NCBI RefSeq assembly: GCF_004354015.1
Contig: NZ_SMRU01000003.1
Location: forward strand, 1-64,000
Length of the DNA: 64,000 bases
From: Arthrobacter terricola
GTDB lineage: Bacteria; Actinomycetota; Actinomycetes; Actinomycetales; Micrococcaceae
Direction of reading: 5' to 3'
Made by a program: the position numbers and the translations under genes. Position 1 is the first letter of the stretch. Each line of letters starts with the position of its first letter. The notes below the pieces were generated by a model. It was not told where the DNA came from. It made no database searches and worked only from the letters and a program-made list of their open reading frames with translations. Positions 1-7,641 of this stretch are shown here, piece by piece.

Positions 1-1505
1 GCCTTGGAGACCTCGATCCCGGACTTCTTCAGTTCCCCTTCGAGGAGCTTCTTGAGCATCGGCACGCACGAGCCGCACTGCGTGCCCGCGCGGGTGCAGG
101 TCTTCAGTTCGCCCAGTTCCTGCACCGGGGCGTTGCCCTCGCAGGACCCGCAGCCGTTGATCGCGTCGCGGATGGATCCGGCGGCGACGTTGTTGCACGA
201 GCACAGGATCGCGTCATCGGGCAGTTCGGTTTCGGGGGCGTCACCGCCGCCGGCGGCGGTGAGGTAGGCGCCGGGTTCGGCGGGGAGTTCCCGGCCCAGC
301 AGCGGGCGCAGGCTCATGTACGGGGTCGCGTCGCCGACGAAGATGCCGCCCAGGAGGGTTTTGGCGTCGTCGGTGGTGACGATTTTCTGGTAGACGCCGC
401 GGGCGGGGTCGGCGTAGACGATTTCCAGGGCGTGCTCGGTCTTGGCGAACGCGTCCCCGAAGCTGGCCACGTCCACGCCGGAGAGCTTGAGCTTGGTCGC
501 GGTGTCAAAGCCCGGGAAGGTCGCTTGACCGCCGTGCAGGCGGTCCGCGACGATCTCGGCCATCGTGTTCGCCGGGGCCACCAGGCCCAGGCACATCCCG
601 CCGAAGTTCGCCACCTCACCAATCGCCCACACCCCGGGGACAGACGTCGCACAGTGGTCATTGATGACCACACCGCCCTTTTCGCCCAGTTCGAACACGG
701 ATACCTCGCCTTCCGGTGCGCGGAAGAGTTCATCGCGCGGACGGATGCCGATCGATGCGATGACCATGTCGGCCGGGATGGTCCGCCCGTCCTTCATCAG
801 GACGCCGGTGACCTGGCCGTCGTCGTCGGAAAGCACTTCGGCAGGGTAGGTGCCGGTCAGGACCTCGAGCCCCTTCGCGGTGACGAGCCTGCCAAGTGCC
901 TGGCCCGCGCCTTCGTCCAACTGGGCATTCATGAGCCAGCGGGAGCCGTTGATGACCGCGGCTTCGGCGCCGAGTTCCACGGTGCCTGCCGCCGCTTCGA
1001 GGCCAAGGAGCCCGCCACCGATGGTGACCGTCTTCGCCGGACGACCGAGCCTTTCGCTGAGTTCGGCAACGGCTTTGTTGATGCCCCACACGTCTTCCAG
1101 CGTCCGGTACACATGGGCGAGTTCACTGCCCGGGAAGGGAAGTTGCGCGGCGTCGGAACCGGTGGCGACAACCAGGTGGTCATAGGCGTAGCTGTTTCCA
1201 GCGGACGTTTCCACTGTCTTCTCACCAGTGTTGATCTTGGTGACGCGCTCACCGGTCCGCAGGTCCAGCGAAGCGTGGTCCCACATGGACGTGTCGCCCA
1301 AAGTAAGGTCGTGGTCCATCTGCGTGAGGGCCTTGCTCAACGCGACGCGGTCGTAGGGGAGGTGTGCCTCTTCCGCCAGGACCGTCACGTGCCAGCCCTC
1401 AAGACCGCGGGTGTGCATCGCGTCGGCAAAACGGTGGGCGGCAGGGCCTCCACCGGCAACGACAATACGGCGCTGGTTGTCTGGGATGGATGTGTGTCCG
1501 GTCAC
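1..1505 (-). CDS. nirB: nitrite reductase [NAD(P)H] large subunit, 3' end cut by window edge
   Basis: Assimilatory siroheme nitrite reductase large subunit, reducing nitrite to ammonium in the cytoplasm. Only the first 501 or so codons are present; the sulfite-reductase-like siroheme/4Fe-4S half lies beyond position 1. The GTG start at 1505 is preceded by GAAAGG. The N-terminus has a dinucleotide-binding GGGPAAHR (about residues 18-25), followed by the FAD/NAD reductase region. A BFD-type [2Fe-2S] domain near the cut end shows C435-x-C437 and C477-x2-C480. The family is usually about 850 residues, so roughly 350 are missing. It pairs functionally with the nasA/nasC/narK genes at 9-14 kb, and a GlnR-like box lies 67-115 bp upstream. 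Confidence 0.93.
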   Translation of the reverse strand, partial: MTGHTSIPDNQRRIVVAGGGPAAHRFADAMHTRGLEGWHVTVLAEEAHLPYDRVALSKALTQMDHDLTLGDTSMWDHASLDLRTGERVTKINTGEKTVETSAGNSYAYDHLVVATGSDAAQLPFPGSELAHVYRTLEDVWGINKAVAELSERLGRPAKTVTIGGGLLGLEAAAGTVELGAEAAVINGSRWLMNAQLDEGAGQALGRLVTAKGLEVLTGTYPAEVLSDDDGQVTGVLMKDGRTIPADMVIASIGIRPRDELFRAPEGEVSVFELGEKGGVVINDHCATSVPGVWAIGEVANFGGMCLGLVAPANTMAEIVADRLHGGQATFPGFDTATKLKLSGVDVASFGDAFAKTEHALEIVYADPARGVYQKIVTTDDAKTLLGGIFVGDATPYMSLRPLLGRELPAEPGAYLTAAGGGDAPETELPDDAILCSCNNVAAGSIRDAINGCGSCEGNAPVQELGELKTCTRAGTQCGSCVPMLKKLLEGELKKSGIEVSK

Positions 1506-1571
1506 TGGTGGCCTTTCGCGTACGCCGCAGAATGTGCTCCGCAACTTGTCACTTCAGCGTACGGAGGGGCA

Positions 1572-1620
1572 GTTTCACCTCAGTTTCCCGTTTGTTTCGT
1601 GACCTTAACTTCTGGGTCAC
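1572..1620 (-). promoter_or_regulatory. GlnR-type nitrogen box upstream of nirB (five half-sites)
   Basis: Read on the minus strand, five pentamers recur at exactly 11-bp steps: GTGAC, GTTAA, GAAAC, GAAAC, GAAAC, each separated by 6 nt (plus-strand starts 1616, 1605, 1594, 1583, 1572). This matches the actinobacterial GlnR pattern of alternating GTnAC and GaAAC half-sites with 6-nt spacers. It sits 67-115 bp before the nirB start, where an activator would bind. GlnR binding is inferred; the periodicity is directly visible. Confidence 0.75.
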
Positions 1621-1672
1621 GATTAGATTTCGCAGCGTGTGAGGACTCTTTTACGAGCCGGACACATTGTTT

Positions 1673-3442
1673 TTAGAGTCCCAAAGCCTCGCGCACGTCG
1701 GCCAGGATGTGGTCCAGCGTGGTCCGCGCCGCACTCCGGGTTTCCGCGAGCTCGGCCGCGGAACCCACCGGTTTGATGACTTCGAGGTAGCACTTCAGCT
1801 TTGGCTCCGTGCCGCTCGGCCGGATGATGACGCGGCTCTGGTCCCGGGTCAGGTAGAGGAGCCCGTCCGTTGGCGGGAGGTGCTCGCTTCCCTCCGCCAG
1901 GTCGGTCACGGCCTCGATCGCGGACCCGCCGAAAGACTCGGGAGGATCTGCCCGGAGCCGGTTCATCATGGCGTCCAGCAAGCCAAGGTCCGCCACCCGG
2001 ATGCTGAGTTGGTCGCTCGCGTGCAGGCCGTGCACCAGGTAGATCTCGTCCAAGGTGTCGAAGATCGTCTTCCCTTCGGCCTTGGCTGCAGCGGCGAGTT
2101 CGGCGATGAGCAAGGAAGCGGAGATGCCGTCTTTGTCCCTCACCAAGTCCGGGGCAACGCAGTATCCCAAGGCTTCTTCGTAACCGTAGACGAGCCCGGG
2201 AACCCTCGAAATCCACTTGAACCCGGTCAGGGTTTCCTCATGGGCAAAGCCAGCACCCGCGGCAATGCGGGAAAGGAGCCTGGAGGAGACGATGGAATTG
2301 GCGAAAACACCCTTCCTGGGCGCGAGGCCCGGCGTTACATCAGTTTGGCTGGCTTCGCCGGCCGCGTGCCGGGCCACGGCATGCGCGCCAAGCAAGGCGC
2401 CCACCTCGTCGCCGCGCAGCATCCGCCACGCCCCCGAATCGGGGTCCTGCGCCGCCACAGCCGCCCGGTCGGCGTCGGGGTCGTTGGCCAGCACGATGTC
2501 CGCACCGGTACGGGCGGCGGCTTCAAGGGCCAGGTCCAACGCACCGGGTTCTTCGGGGTTGGGGAAGCTGACGGTGGGAAAATCCGGATCCGGCGTTGAT
2601 TGTTCCTCCACCAAGGTGACGTCTTTGAAGCCCGCGGCTTCCAGCACAGACACGGCCGTTTCGCCGCCCACGCCGTGCATGGGGGTCAGCACGATCTTCA
2701 CGTCCCGCGCGGGGAATTTCGCGGTGTCGGCGAGGCCCGCGATGGCGGACTCGTAGTCTTTCCTGATCGAGTCGGAAAGCACGGTCCACCCCGATTCCGC
2801 AAGGGCGATGGACTCCAAAGGGCCCACTGCCGCGATGGCCGCGGCGATCCGGGCATCGTCGGGTGACACGATTTGGGAACCGTTGCCGCTTTCTTCCACT
2901 GCGCGGCCGCCCAGGTACACCTTGTATCCGTTGTCCTGCGGTGGGTTGTGGCTGGCAGTCACCATGACGCCGCCGTCGCAATCGAGGGCGCGGACGGCGT
3001 AGGCGAGCAGCGGGGTCGGGAGCGCGGATGGCATCAGGAACGTCTCGATTCCCGCTGCGGTGAGGATGGCTGCCGATTCGTTCGCGAAAATGTCCGAGTT
3101 GTGCCTCGCATCAAAGCCGACGACGGCGCGTGGCCGGGTTCCGGGAGACGCCGCGCCTACTGCTTCGTTGAGGAACGCCGCCAAGCCGGCCGCTGCACGC
3201 CGCACCACCACACGGTTCATCCTGTTGGGTCCGGGGCCGAGGGCGGCGCGCAGTCCCGCAGTGCCGAACTGGAGGGTTCCGTTGAAGCTGTCCTCAAGCT
3301 GTTGGCGCGCTGCCGCGACACCCCTGGAGGCGAGGCTGGTGAGCTCGGTAAGGGCCGCAGCCGTGACCGGATCCGGGTCCTGGGCAGCCCATTCGGTGGC
3401 CTCTGCAATCAGCTTTTCAGTTTCGGCATCGCTTGATGTCAT
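1673..3442 (-). CDS. pmmB: phospho-sugar mutase (phosphomannomutase/phosphoglucomutase)
   Basis: Alpha-D-phosphohexomutase interconverting hexose 1- and 6-phosphates; substrate preference (glucose or mannose) is not settled by sequence. Of 589 residues, landmarks are FGTAGLRA (59-66), the phosphoserine loop TASHNP with S164, the Mg-binding DPDADR and the C-terminal phosphate-binding RPSGTEPKLK. The reading frame is open back to 3520, but the ATG at 3442 is preferred: the extra 26 codons would be encoded by a perfect hairpin (3475-3516) that looks like the terminator of the preceding gene. No clear Shine-Dalgarno is seen, so it may be leaderless. Together with punA and lpdA it belongs to a conserved actinobacterial block. 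Confidence 0.9.
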   Translation of the reverse strand: MTSSDAETEKLIAEATEWAAQDPDPVTAAALTELTSLASRGVAAARQQLEDSFNGTLQFGTAGLRAALGPGPNRMNRVVVRRAAAGLAAFLNEAVGAASPGTRPRAVVGFDARHNSDIFANESAAILTAAGIETFLMPSALPTPLLAYAVRALDCDGGVMVTASHNPPQDNGYKVYLGGRAVEESGNGSQIVSPDDARIAAAIAAVGPLESIALAESGWTVLSDSIRKDYESAIAGLADTAKFPARDVKIVLTPMHGVGGETAVSVLEAAGFKDVTLVEEQSTPDPDFPTVSFPNPEEPGALDLALEAAARTGADIVLANDPDADRAAVAAQDPDSGAWRMLRGDEVGALLGAHAVARHAAGEASQTDVTPGLAPRKGVFANSIVSSRLLSRIAAGAGFAHEETLTGFKWISRVPGLVYGYEEALGYCVAPDLVRDKDGISASLLIAELAAAAKAEGKTIFDTLDEIYLVHGLHASDQLSIRVADLGLLDAMMNRLRADPPESFGGSAIEAVTDLAEGSEHLPPTDGLLYLTRDQSRVIIRPSGTEPKLKCYLEVIKPVGSAAELAETRSAARTTLDHILADVREALGL

Positions 3443-3474
3443 AGGGATAAAACTATCGTCATTGGGGATCGATG

Positions 3475-3516
3475 CCGAGTCGAGGACTGTGTCAACCGTC
3501 ACAGTCCTCGACTCGG
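3475..3516 (-). terminator. 17-bp perfect hairpin after the PepSY gene
   Basis: Two perfect 17-bp arms (3475-3491 and 3500-3516) around an 8-nt loop. It begins 22 bp after the stop of the PepSY gene and precedes the preferred start of the phosphomutase. No T-run follows, so termination would rest on the stem alone. It could also act as a 5' leader structure of the mutase. Confidence 0.6.
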
Positions 3517-3537
3517 TCATCTAGCTAACTTGGCCGG

Positions 3538-4983
3538 TCAGGTTACCTGGTTGAGGCGCGCACGGCGTCGTTTCATGGCGCCGACAGCGGTGTCAAGGAT
3601 GACGAACGCCAGGAGCGACCACCCGAACACCGGCAGGAAGAGGCCAAGGACCACCATGGCCGTGATGGCCGCGAGGACGCCGGCCCAGTGCCCGCGAAGG
3701 AACGCGCCGCGGGGAGCCGGACGGCCGAACGCCCACACGCTCCCGCGGGTCGGACGACGCCGCCACCACATCACATAGCCCCAAACCACCATCGCAGTGA
3801 GGCCCACCGCGACCGCGAGGAGGGCCAGCTGATTAGTCAGTCCGAAGAGCAGTCCCATGTGGGCCGCGATGGTCCAGCGGGTCAGCTTCGCCGCGAGGCT
3901 GAAATCGTTGAAGTCCGCGCGGCTGGTAACGGTGCCCGAGGCAGCATCGACGGCGACGGCGCTAGCGGTTCCAGGCCATTCCCGGCCCGCCTCCGTGACA
4001 GTCCAAGCCTTGCCCGGTTTGGCGGGAGGCTTGATATCGACCATGGGCGCCGTGATGATGTCCGCCCGGGCGATCTTTAGGACGGTGTCGTATGCGGCAG
4101 GGTCTATGGCCGCGGACGAGGACGGTGAACCGCCATGGCCGGCGTGTTCACCCGAAGACACGGTTGCGGAACCGCTCAGGGCCGTCGAGACGCTGGGCGT
4201 GTCCCACCCCAAAGCGGTGCGCAAGGTGCCGATGTTGGCACCCGCTTGTCCGGACCACGTCAGGCCTGTCGCTGAGAGGAACACGAACGCGGCGAGGAAT
4301 ACCGTGCCCACGGTTCCGTGAAGCCACACGGTCCTCGCCCGGCGCGACTCCGGCTTCTTCGGCGCCTTGCCGGCCCGCCGCCGTCGTACCCTGTCCACCC
4401 ACAGGACCAGGCCGCCCAAGGCGACCACCCAGAGCCAGGACGCCGCGAGTTCGCTGTAAATGCGGCCCGGCTCGCCGAGGTTCAGGGAACGGTGGAGGTT
4501 GTCGATGAAGGTCCGCAGCGGCATGGCGCCGCTGCTTCCGTAGGTGGGGAGGTCGCCGCGGATTTCGCCAGTCCCGGGGTCGACGAACAGCGTCCGATAT
4601 TGGGACCCGCCCAGGGTGGGATCGGCGAAGAGCACCCGGGTGGTGTCTTCCGGGCCGGGCGCCGGCCGGACCGACACCGGCGTGGCCCCGCCGACGCGGC
4701 TTGTCGCGGCCTGGACCTGGGACGAGAGCGGTAGTGGATGCGCGACAGCGGGAACGTGCAGTTCGTGGTCGTAGATCACTTGTTCCAGTTGCGGTGTCAT
4801 GGCGTACAAGCCGCCGGTTACCGCTGCGACGAACAGGAACGGAGCGGCAAGGATGCCGGCGTAGAAATGCACCCGGAGCAAGAAAGCGCGGAACCAGCCC
4901 GTGCCAGCGGCCGGCGGCGAATCGGGACGTAGTGATGGAGGTGCGTCCTGCCTTGGCGCAAGACGGTCAGTCAAGAGAGTCAT
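3538..4983 (-). CDS. PepSY-associated TM helix domain membrane protein
   Basis: 481-residue integral membrane protein. An N-terminal hydrophobic segment (about residues 35-62, containing HFYAGILAAPFLF) begins a PepSY_TM fold, and several further membrane helices follow, ending in a short basic tail. A loop carries a His/Ser/Gly-rich stretch, GEHAGHGGSPSSS, a plausible metal-binding patch. The ATG at 4983 has GAAAGATC upstream; an earlier in-frame start at 5046 lacks a good site. PepSY_TM proteins occur in iron- and copper-related membrane reductase or uptake loci. Here it is the last gene of a three-gene operon with ycnI and a Met/His-rich membrane protein, which suggests copper handling. The exact role is unknown. 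Confidence 0.8.
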   Translation of the reverse strand: MTLLTDRLAPRQDAPPSLRPDSPPAAGTGWFRAFLLRVHFYAGILAAPFLFVAAVTGGLYAMTPQLEQVIYDHELHVPAVAHPLPLSSQVQAATSRVGGATPVSVRPAPGPEDTTRVLFADPTLGGSQYRTLFVDPGTGEIRGDLPTYGSSGAMPLRTFIDNLHRSLNLGEPGRIYSELAASWLWVVALGGLVLWVDRVRRRRAGKAPKKPESRRARTVWLHGTVGTVFLAAFVFLSATGLTWSGQAGANIGTLRTALGWDTPSVSTALSGSATVSSGEHAGHGGSPSSSAAIDPAAYDTVLKIARADIITAPMVDIKPPAKPGKAWTVTEAGREWPGTASAVAVDAASGTVTSRADFNDFSLAAKLTRWTIAAHMGLLFGLTNQLALLAVAVGLTAMVVWGYVMWWRRRPTRGSVWAFGRPAPRGAFLRGHWAGVLAAITAMVVLGLFLPVFGWSLLAFVILDTAVGAMKRRRARLNQVT

Positions 4984-5109
4984 CGTTGATCTTTCACAGT
5001 AGAAGGCAGCCTCAACCGCCTCGCGGGAGGCTGCAGGGTAGGCCAAAGGGACCCACGCCGAATGGACGGCGTGGGCTCCTGTGAAATGGAAGAGGTTTGG
5101 TCCTCGCGG

Positions 5110-5895
5110 CTACTTGGCCGACGGTTCCTTCGGGGCGGCGTTGGAAGCAGCGGATCCAGCGTTCGCGGCGGCCTTTCCGGCGGCCGGTCGCGTGCGTGCC
5201 AAGGCGGTCACGCCCGCGGCGAGGCCCACCAGGCCGGCGGCGAGCCCGAACCAGCCCGCCGTCGATCCGGCGTCATTCGACGACGACGCTACCGGGGCGG
5301 CCGCGGGAGCCGCGGTGGCGCTGGGAGACGCCGACGTCGGAGCGTCCTCTGCGGTGGTCACGAAGGAGGGTGCGGGGTGCTCGGGCTCGGGCTGGCCATC
5401 GACTGCCTTCTCGTCCCACTTGACGACGGTGCCGTCCGTGTACGTCTGGGTCGCCGGCATGGAGATGGTCGTGCCTTCCTTCGGGAGGACGCCCACCGAG
5501 ATGGAGAACGATTGGTATTGGTTCTGGCCGATTTCGTGGGCCGCGTCGGCGGTCCAGACTACGGAGGTCACGGCTTTCGTGACGGTGGCTCCGTCAACCG
5601 TGATCGGCTTGGGGAGCGTAGTGGTGACGAGCTGTGCCGTCCAACCATCGACGGGCTTCACGGACACCGAGTTGAACGGTGAATCCGCCGGCAGGGACAC
5701 CTCGAGCTTGTTGCTCTTGGCCGTGGCGGACTCGTTGGGCATGTTGAAGGTCAGGTGCGTGTATCCACCGGCTGCGGGGTCATCCGGGTCGACGGTTACG
5801 TGGGCCGAGGCGGCAGAGACGCCGAAGGCGAGCAGGCCGGCGGCCATAAGGGCGGCTGACGTGGTCTTGAGGGTACGGCTGGTTACGGTTTTCAT
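5110..5895 (-). CDS. ycnI: YcnI-family (DUF1775) exported copper-binding protein
   Basis: 261 residues: a Sec signal peptide (1-31, ending SAASA), a YcnI/DUF1775 beta domain, a low-complexity Ala/Ser/Pro linker and a C-terminal transmembrane helix followed by a basic Ala-rich tail. Cleavage after A31 leaves H32 (HVTV) at the mature N-terminus. That is the residue used in the monohistidine copper brace known for Bacillus subtilis YcnI. The ATG at 5895 has GAAAGG upstream; the in-frame GTG 18 bp earlier has none. It lies between the PepSY and Met/His-rich membrane genes on the same strand. Copper binding is inferred from the family. Confidence 0.88.
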   Translation of the reverse strand: MKTVTSRTLKTTSAALMAAGLLAFGVSAASAHVTVDPDDPAAGGYTHLTFNMPNESATAKSNKLEVSLPADSPFNSVSVKPVDGWTAQLVTTTLPKPITVDGATVTKAVTSVVWTADAAHEIGQNQYQSFSISVGVLPKEGTTISMPATQTYTDGTVVKWDEKAVDGQPEPEHPAPSFVTTAEDAPTSASPSATAAPAAAPVASSSNDAGSTAGWFGLAAGLVGLAAGVTALARTRPAAGKAAANAGSAASNAAPKEPSAK

Positions 5896-6007
5896 GGCAG
5901 AAGTGCCTTTCACAAAATGGGGACTGTCAAGGGCGGGAGCGCTTTGCGCACCCGTGAGGCGTGATGGCCGCCCGTCTTGGTCCCGAGTCAGGTGAAAGGG
6001 GCTGCGT

Positions 6008-6625
6008 TCAGGCGGCGGCGATCATGGCCGGAGGTCCCCTGCGGGAAGGCAGCTGCAACCCCAGCCGGCTGGCTGGGATGATGTACGAAGCCAGGAAAGT
6101 GGCACGGCGTTCGACCGGGCCGAGGCGGCACGGCTCGGGAAGTTGCACCAGCGGCCGCAACCAATGGGCCACGGCCCACAGGGCGCGTTCGCCCCGGGCC
6201 AGCACCAAAGCCGTGCCGAGCGTTGCGGCGACGTGTGCCGCCAACATGAGGCCGCCGTCGTCCACTCCATGGGTTGGGAACACTGCTTCAAGCGAACCTG
6301 CGACGAGGGACGCCGGCGTGTGCCCGCCGTGCACCGAAGCCGCGGCCATAGTGGCTGATGACGGCATCGACATGGTGGAAAAGGCGTCGAAGGACCAGTG
6401 AAGCCAGGCCTGCCCGGCTCCAAGCAAGGCCAGGAGGACGGGGAACGACAAGCGGAACCGGGTCAGCACGGCCACGGGAACCATCGTCAGGGCGCAGAGT
6501 GCTGCGAGTACCGCGGGCTCGGGCAAGCGACCGCCCGCGGCGAGGTGGCCGCCGGCAGACAGGCCGAGGATAATGGCGCCGATCAACCCGGTCCGGAACA
6601 GCCGAAAAGAAGCACGCGTCTTCAT
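6008..6625 (-). CDS. Met/His-rich multi-pass membrane protein, unknown function
   Basis: 205-residue hydrophobic protein with several predicted membrane segments (about 11-31, 36-55, 60-78, 125-145). Between them, residues 76-102 are rich in Met and His (W-rich start, then STMSMP, SVHGGH), followed by another His near 119. The ATG at 6625 follows GGAAAGGATC. It is the first gene of the operon that continues to ycnI and the PepSY protein. I do not recognise a named family. The context and the Met/His segment suggest a metal (copper) transport or sensing role, which is inference. Confidence 0.72.
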   Translation of the reverse strand: MKTRASFRLFRTGLIGAIILGLSAGGHLAAGGRLPEPAVLAALCALTMVPVAVLTRFRLSFPVLLALLGAGQAWLHWSFDAFSTMSMPSSATMAAASVHGGHTPASLVAGSLEAVFPTHGVDDGGLMLAAHVAATLGTALVLARGERALWAVAHWLRPLVQLPEPCRLGPVERRATFLASYIIPASRLGLQLPSRRGPPAMIAAA

Positions 6626-6742
6626 CGGCGATCCTTTCCAGGTAGTCGGGCTAGTGTCGGGCGTCACATTTGAGCTTGAAGCGATGGTACCAGCGGTGCA
6701 GGGCGATATTCGGAGTAACTCAAAATATGGCCCAAGGTTACC

Positions 6743-7561
6743 TCAGAGCTTAGCGATGATGTCCGCCAAGAGCCGCGAAATGCGTGCGCTTGCCGCCTCG
6801 CCCGCTTCGATGACTTCCTGGTGGCTCAGCGGGACCGGGCTGATGCCGGCGGCGAGGTTGGTCACGAGGGAAATCCCGAAGACCTCCATGCCCGCGTGCC
6901 GGGCGGCGATCGCCTCCAACGCGGTGGACATGCCCACAAGGTCGGCACCGATGCGCTTGGCGTACTGGATCTCGGCCGGGGTTTCGTAATGCGGTCCAGT
7001 GAACTGTGCGTAGACACCTTCGTCGAGCGTCGGATCCACCTCGCGGGCCAAGCCGCGGATGCGCGACGAATACAAATCGGTGAGGTCGACGAACGTGGCG
7101 CCTTCGAGCGGCGACGTCGCCGTCAGGTTGATGTGGTCGCTGATCAATACCGGGGTGCCCGGGCTCCAAGCCTCGTTCAGGCCGCCACAACCATTGGTCA
7201 CCACCAGCGTCTTGCATCCCGCTGCGGCTGCCGTGCGGACTCCATGGACCACGGCGCGCACGCCTTTTCCTTCGTAATAGTGGGTGCGTGCGCCAAGGAC
7301 CAGGGCGCGTTTGCCTTCCGTCGTCAGCACGGAGCGGATGGTTCCCACGTGGCCCTCGACTGCCGGGGCGGAGAAGCCGGGGACTTCCGCGGCGGTGAGT
7401 GTCGCCGTCGTGCTGCCGATGAGGTCCGCCGCGGCACCCCAGCCGGAACCGAGCACGAGCGCGACGTCGTGGGTTTCGACGCCGGTTTCGGCGGCAATGT
7501 AGTCGGCGGCAGTCCGGGCTGCTTCGAAAGGGTCTTTGTTGATCAGCTCAGCGTTACTCAC
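6743..7561 (-). CDS. punA: purine nucleoside phosphorylase
   Basis: 272-residue trimeric-type purine nucleoside phosphorylase, splitting inosine/guanosine (deoxy)nucleosides with phosphate in purine salvage. Family landmarks are the phosphate-binding VLGSGWG (about 36-42), RTHYYEG, the conserved TNGCGGLN and, late in the protein, the purine-site region GMSTALEAIAARHAGMEV. Length is normal for the family. It is divergent from lpdA with an 80-bp gap and belongs to the lpdA/deoD/pmmB neighbourhood known from mycobacteria. Confidence 0.95.
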   Translation of the reverse strand: MSNAELINKDPFEAARTAADYIAAETGVETHDVALVLGSGWGAAADLIGSTTATLTAAEVPGFSAPAVEGHVGTIRSVLTTEGKRALVLGARTHYYEGKGVRAVVHGVRTAAAAGCKTLVVTNGCGGLNEAWSPGTPVLISDHINLTATSPLEGATFVDLTDLYSSRIRGLAREVDPTLDEGVYAQFTGPHYETPAEIQYAKRIGADLVGMSTALEAIAARHAGMEVFGISLVTNLAAGISPVPLSHQEVIEAGEAASARISRLLADIIAKL

Positions 7562-7641
7562 TAGTACAAGCTATCGTGCCAAGACCTCCTCAGGTGGGGC
7601 TTAGTGGCAGCGTTTGCGGCATTAAGTAACAATTGATCATT

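Noticed and set aside
432..1676. Long plus-strand ORF (about 414 codons) opposite nirB
   Set aside because: Its translation is Gly/Arg/His-rich without domains, while the minus strand encodes a clear NirB. It is a high-GC antisense shadow.
3443..3520. N-terminal extension of the phosphomutase to 3520
   Set aside because: The segment is encoded by a perfect hairpin, lacks a ribosome binding site and is not family-like.
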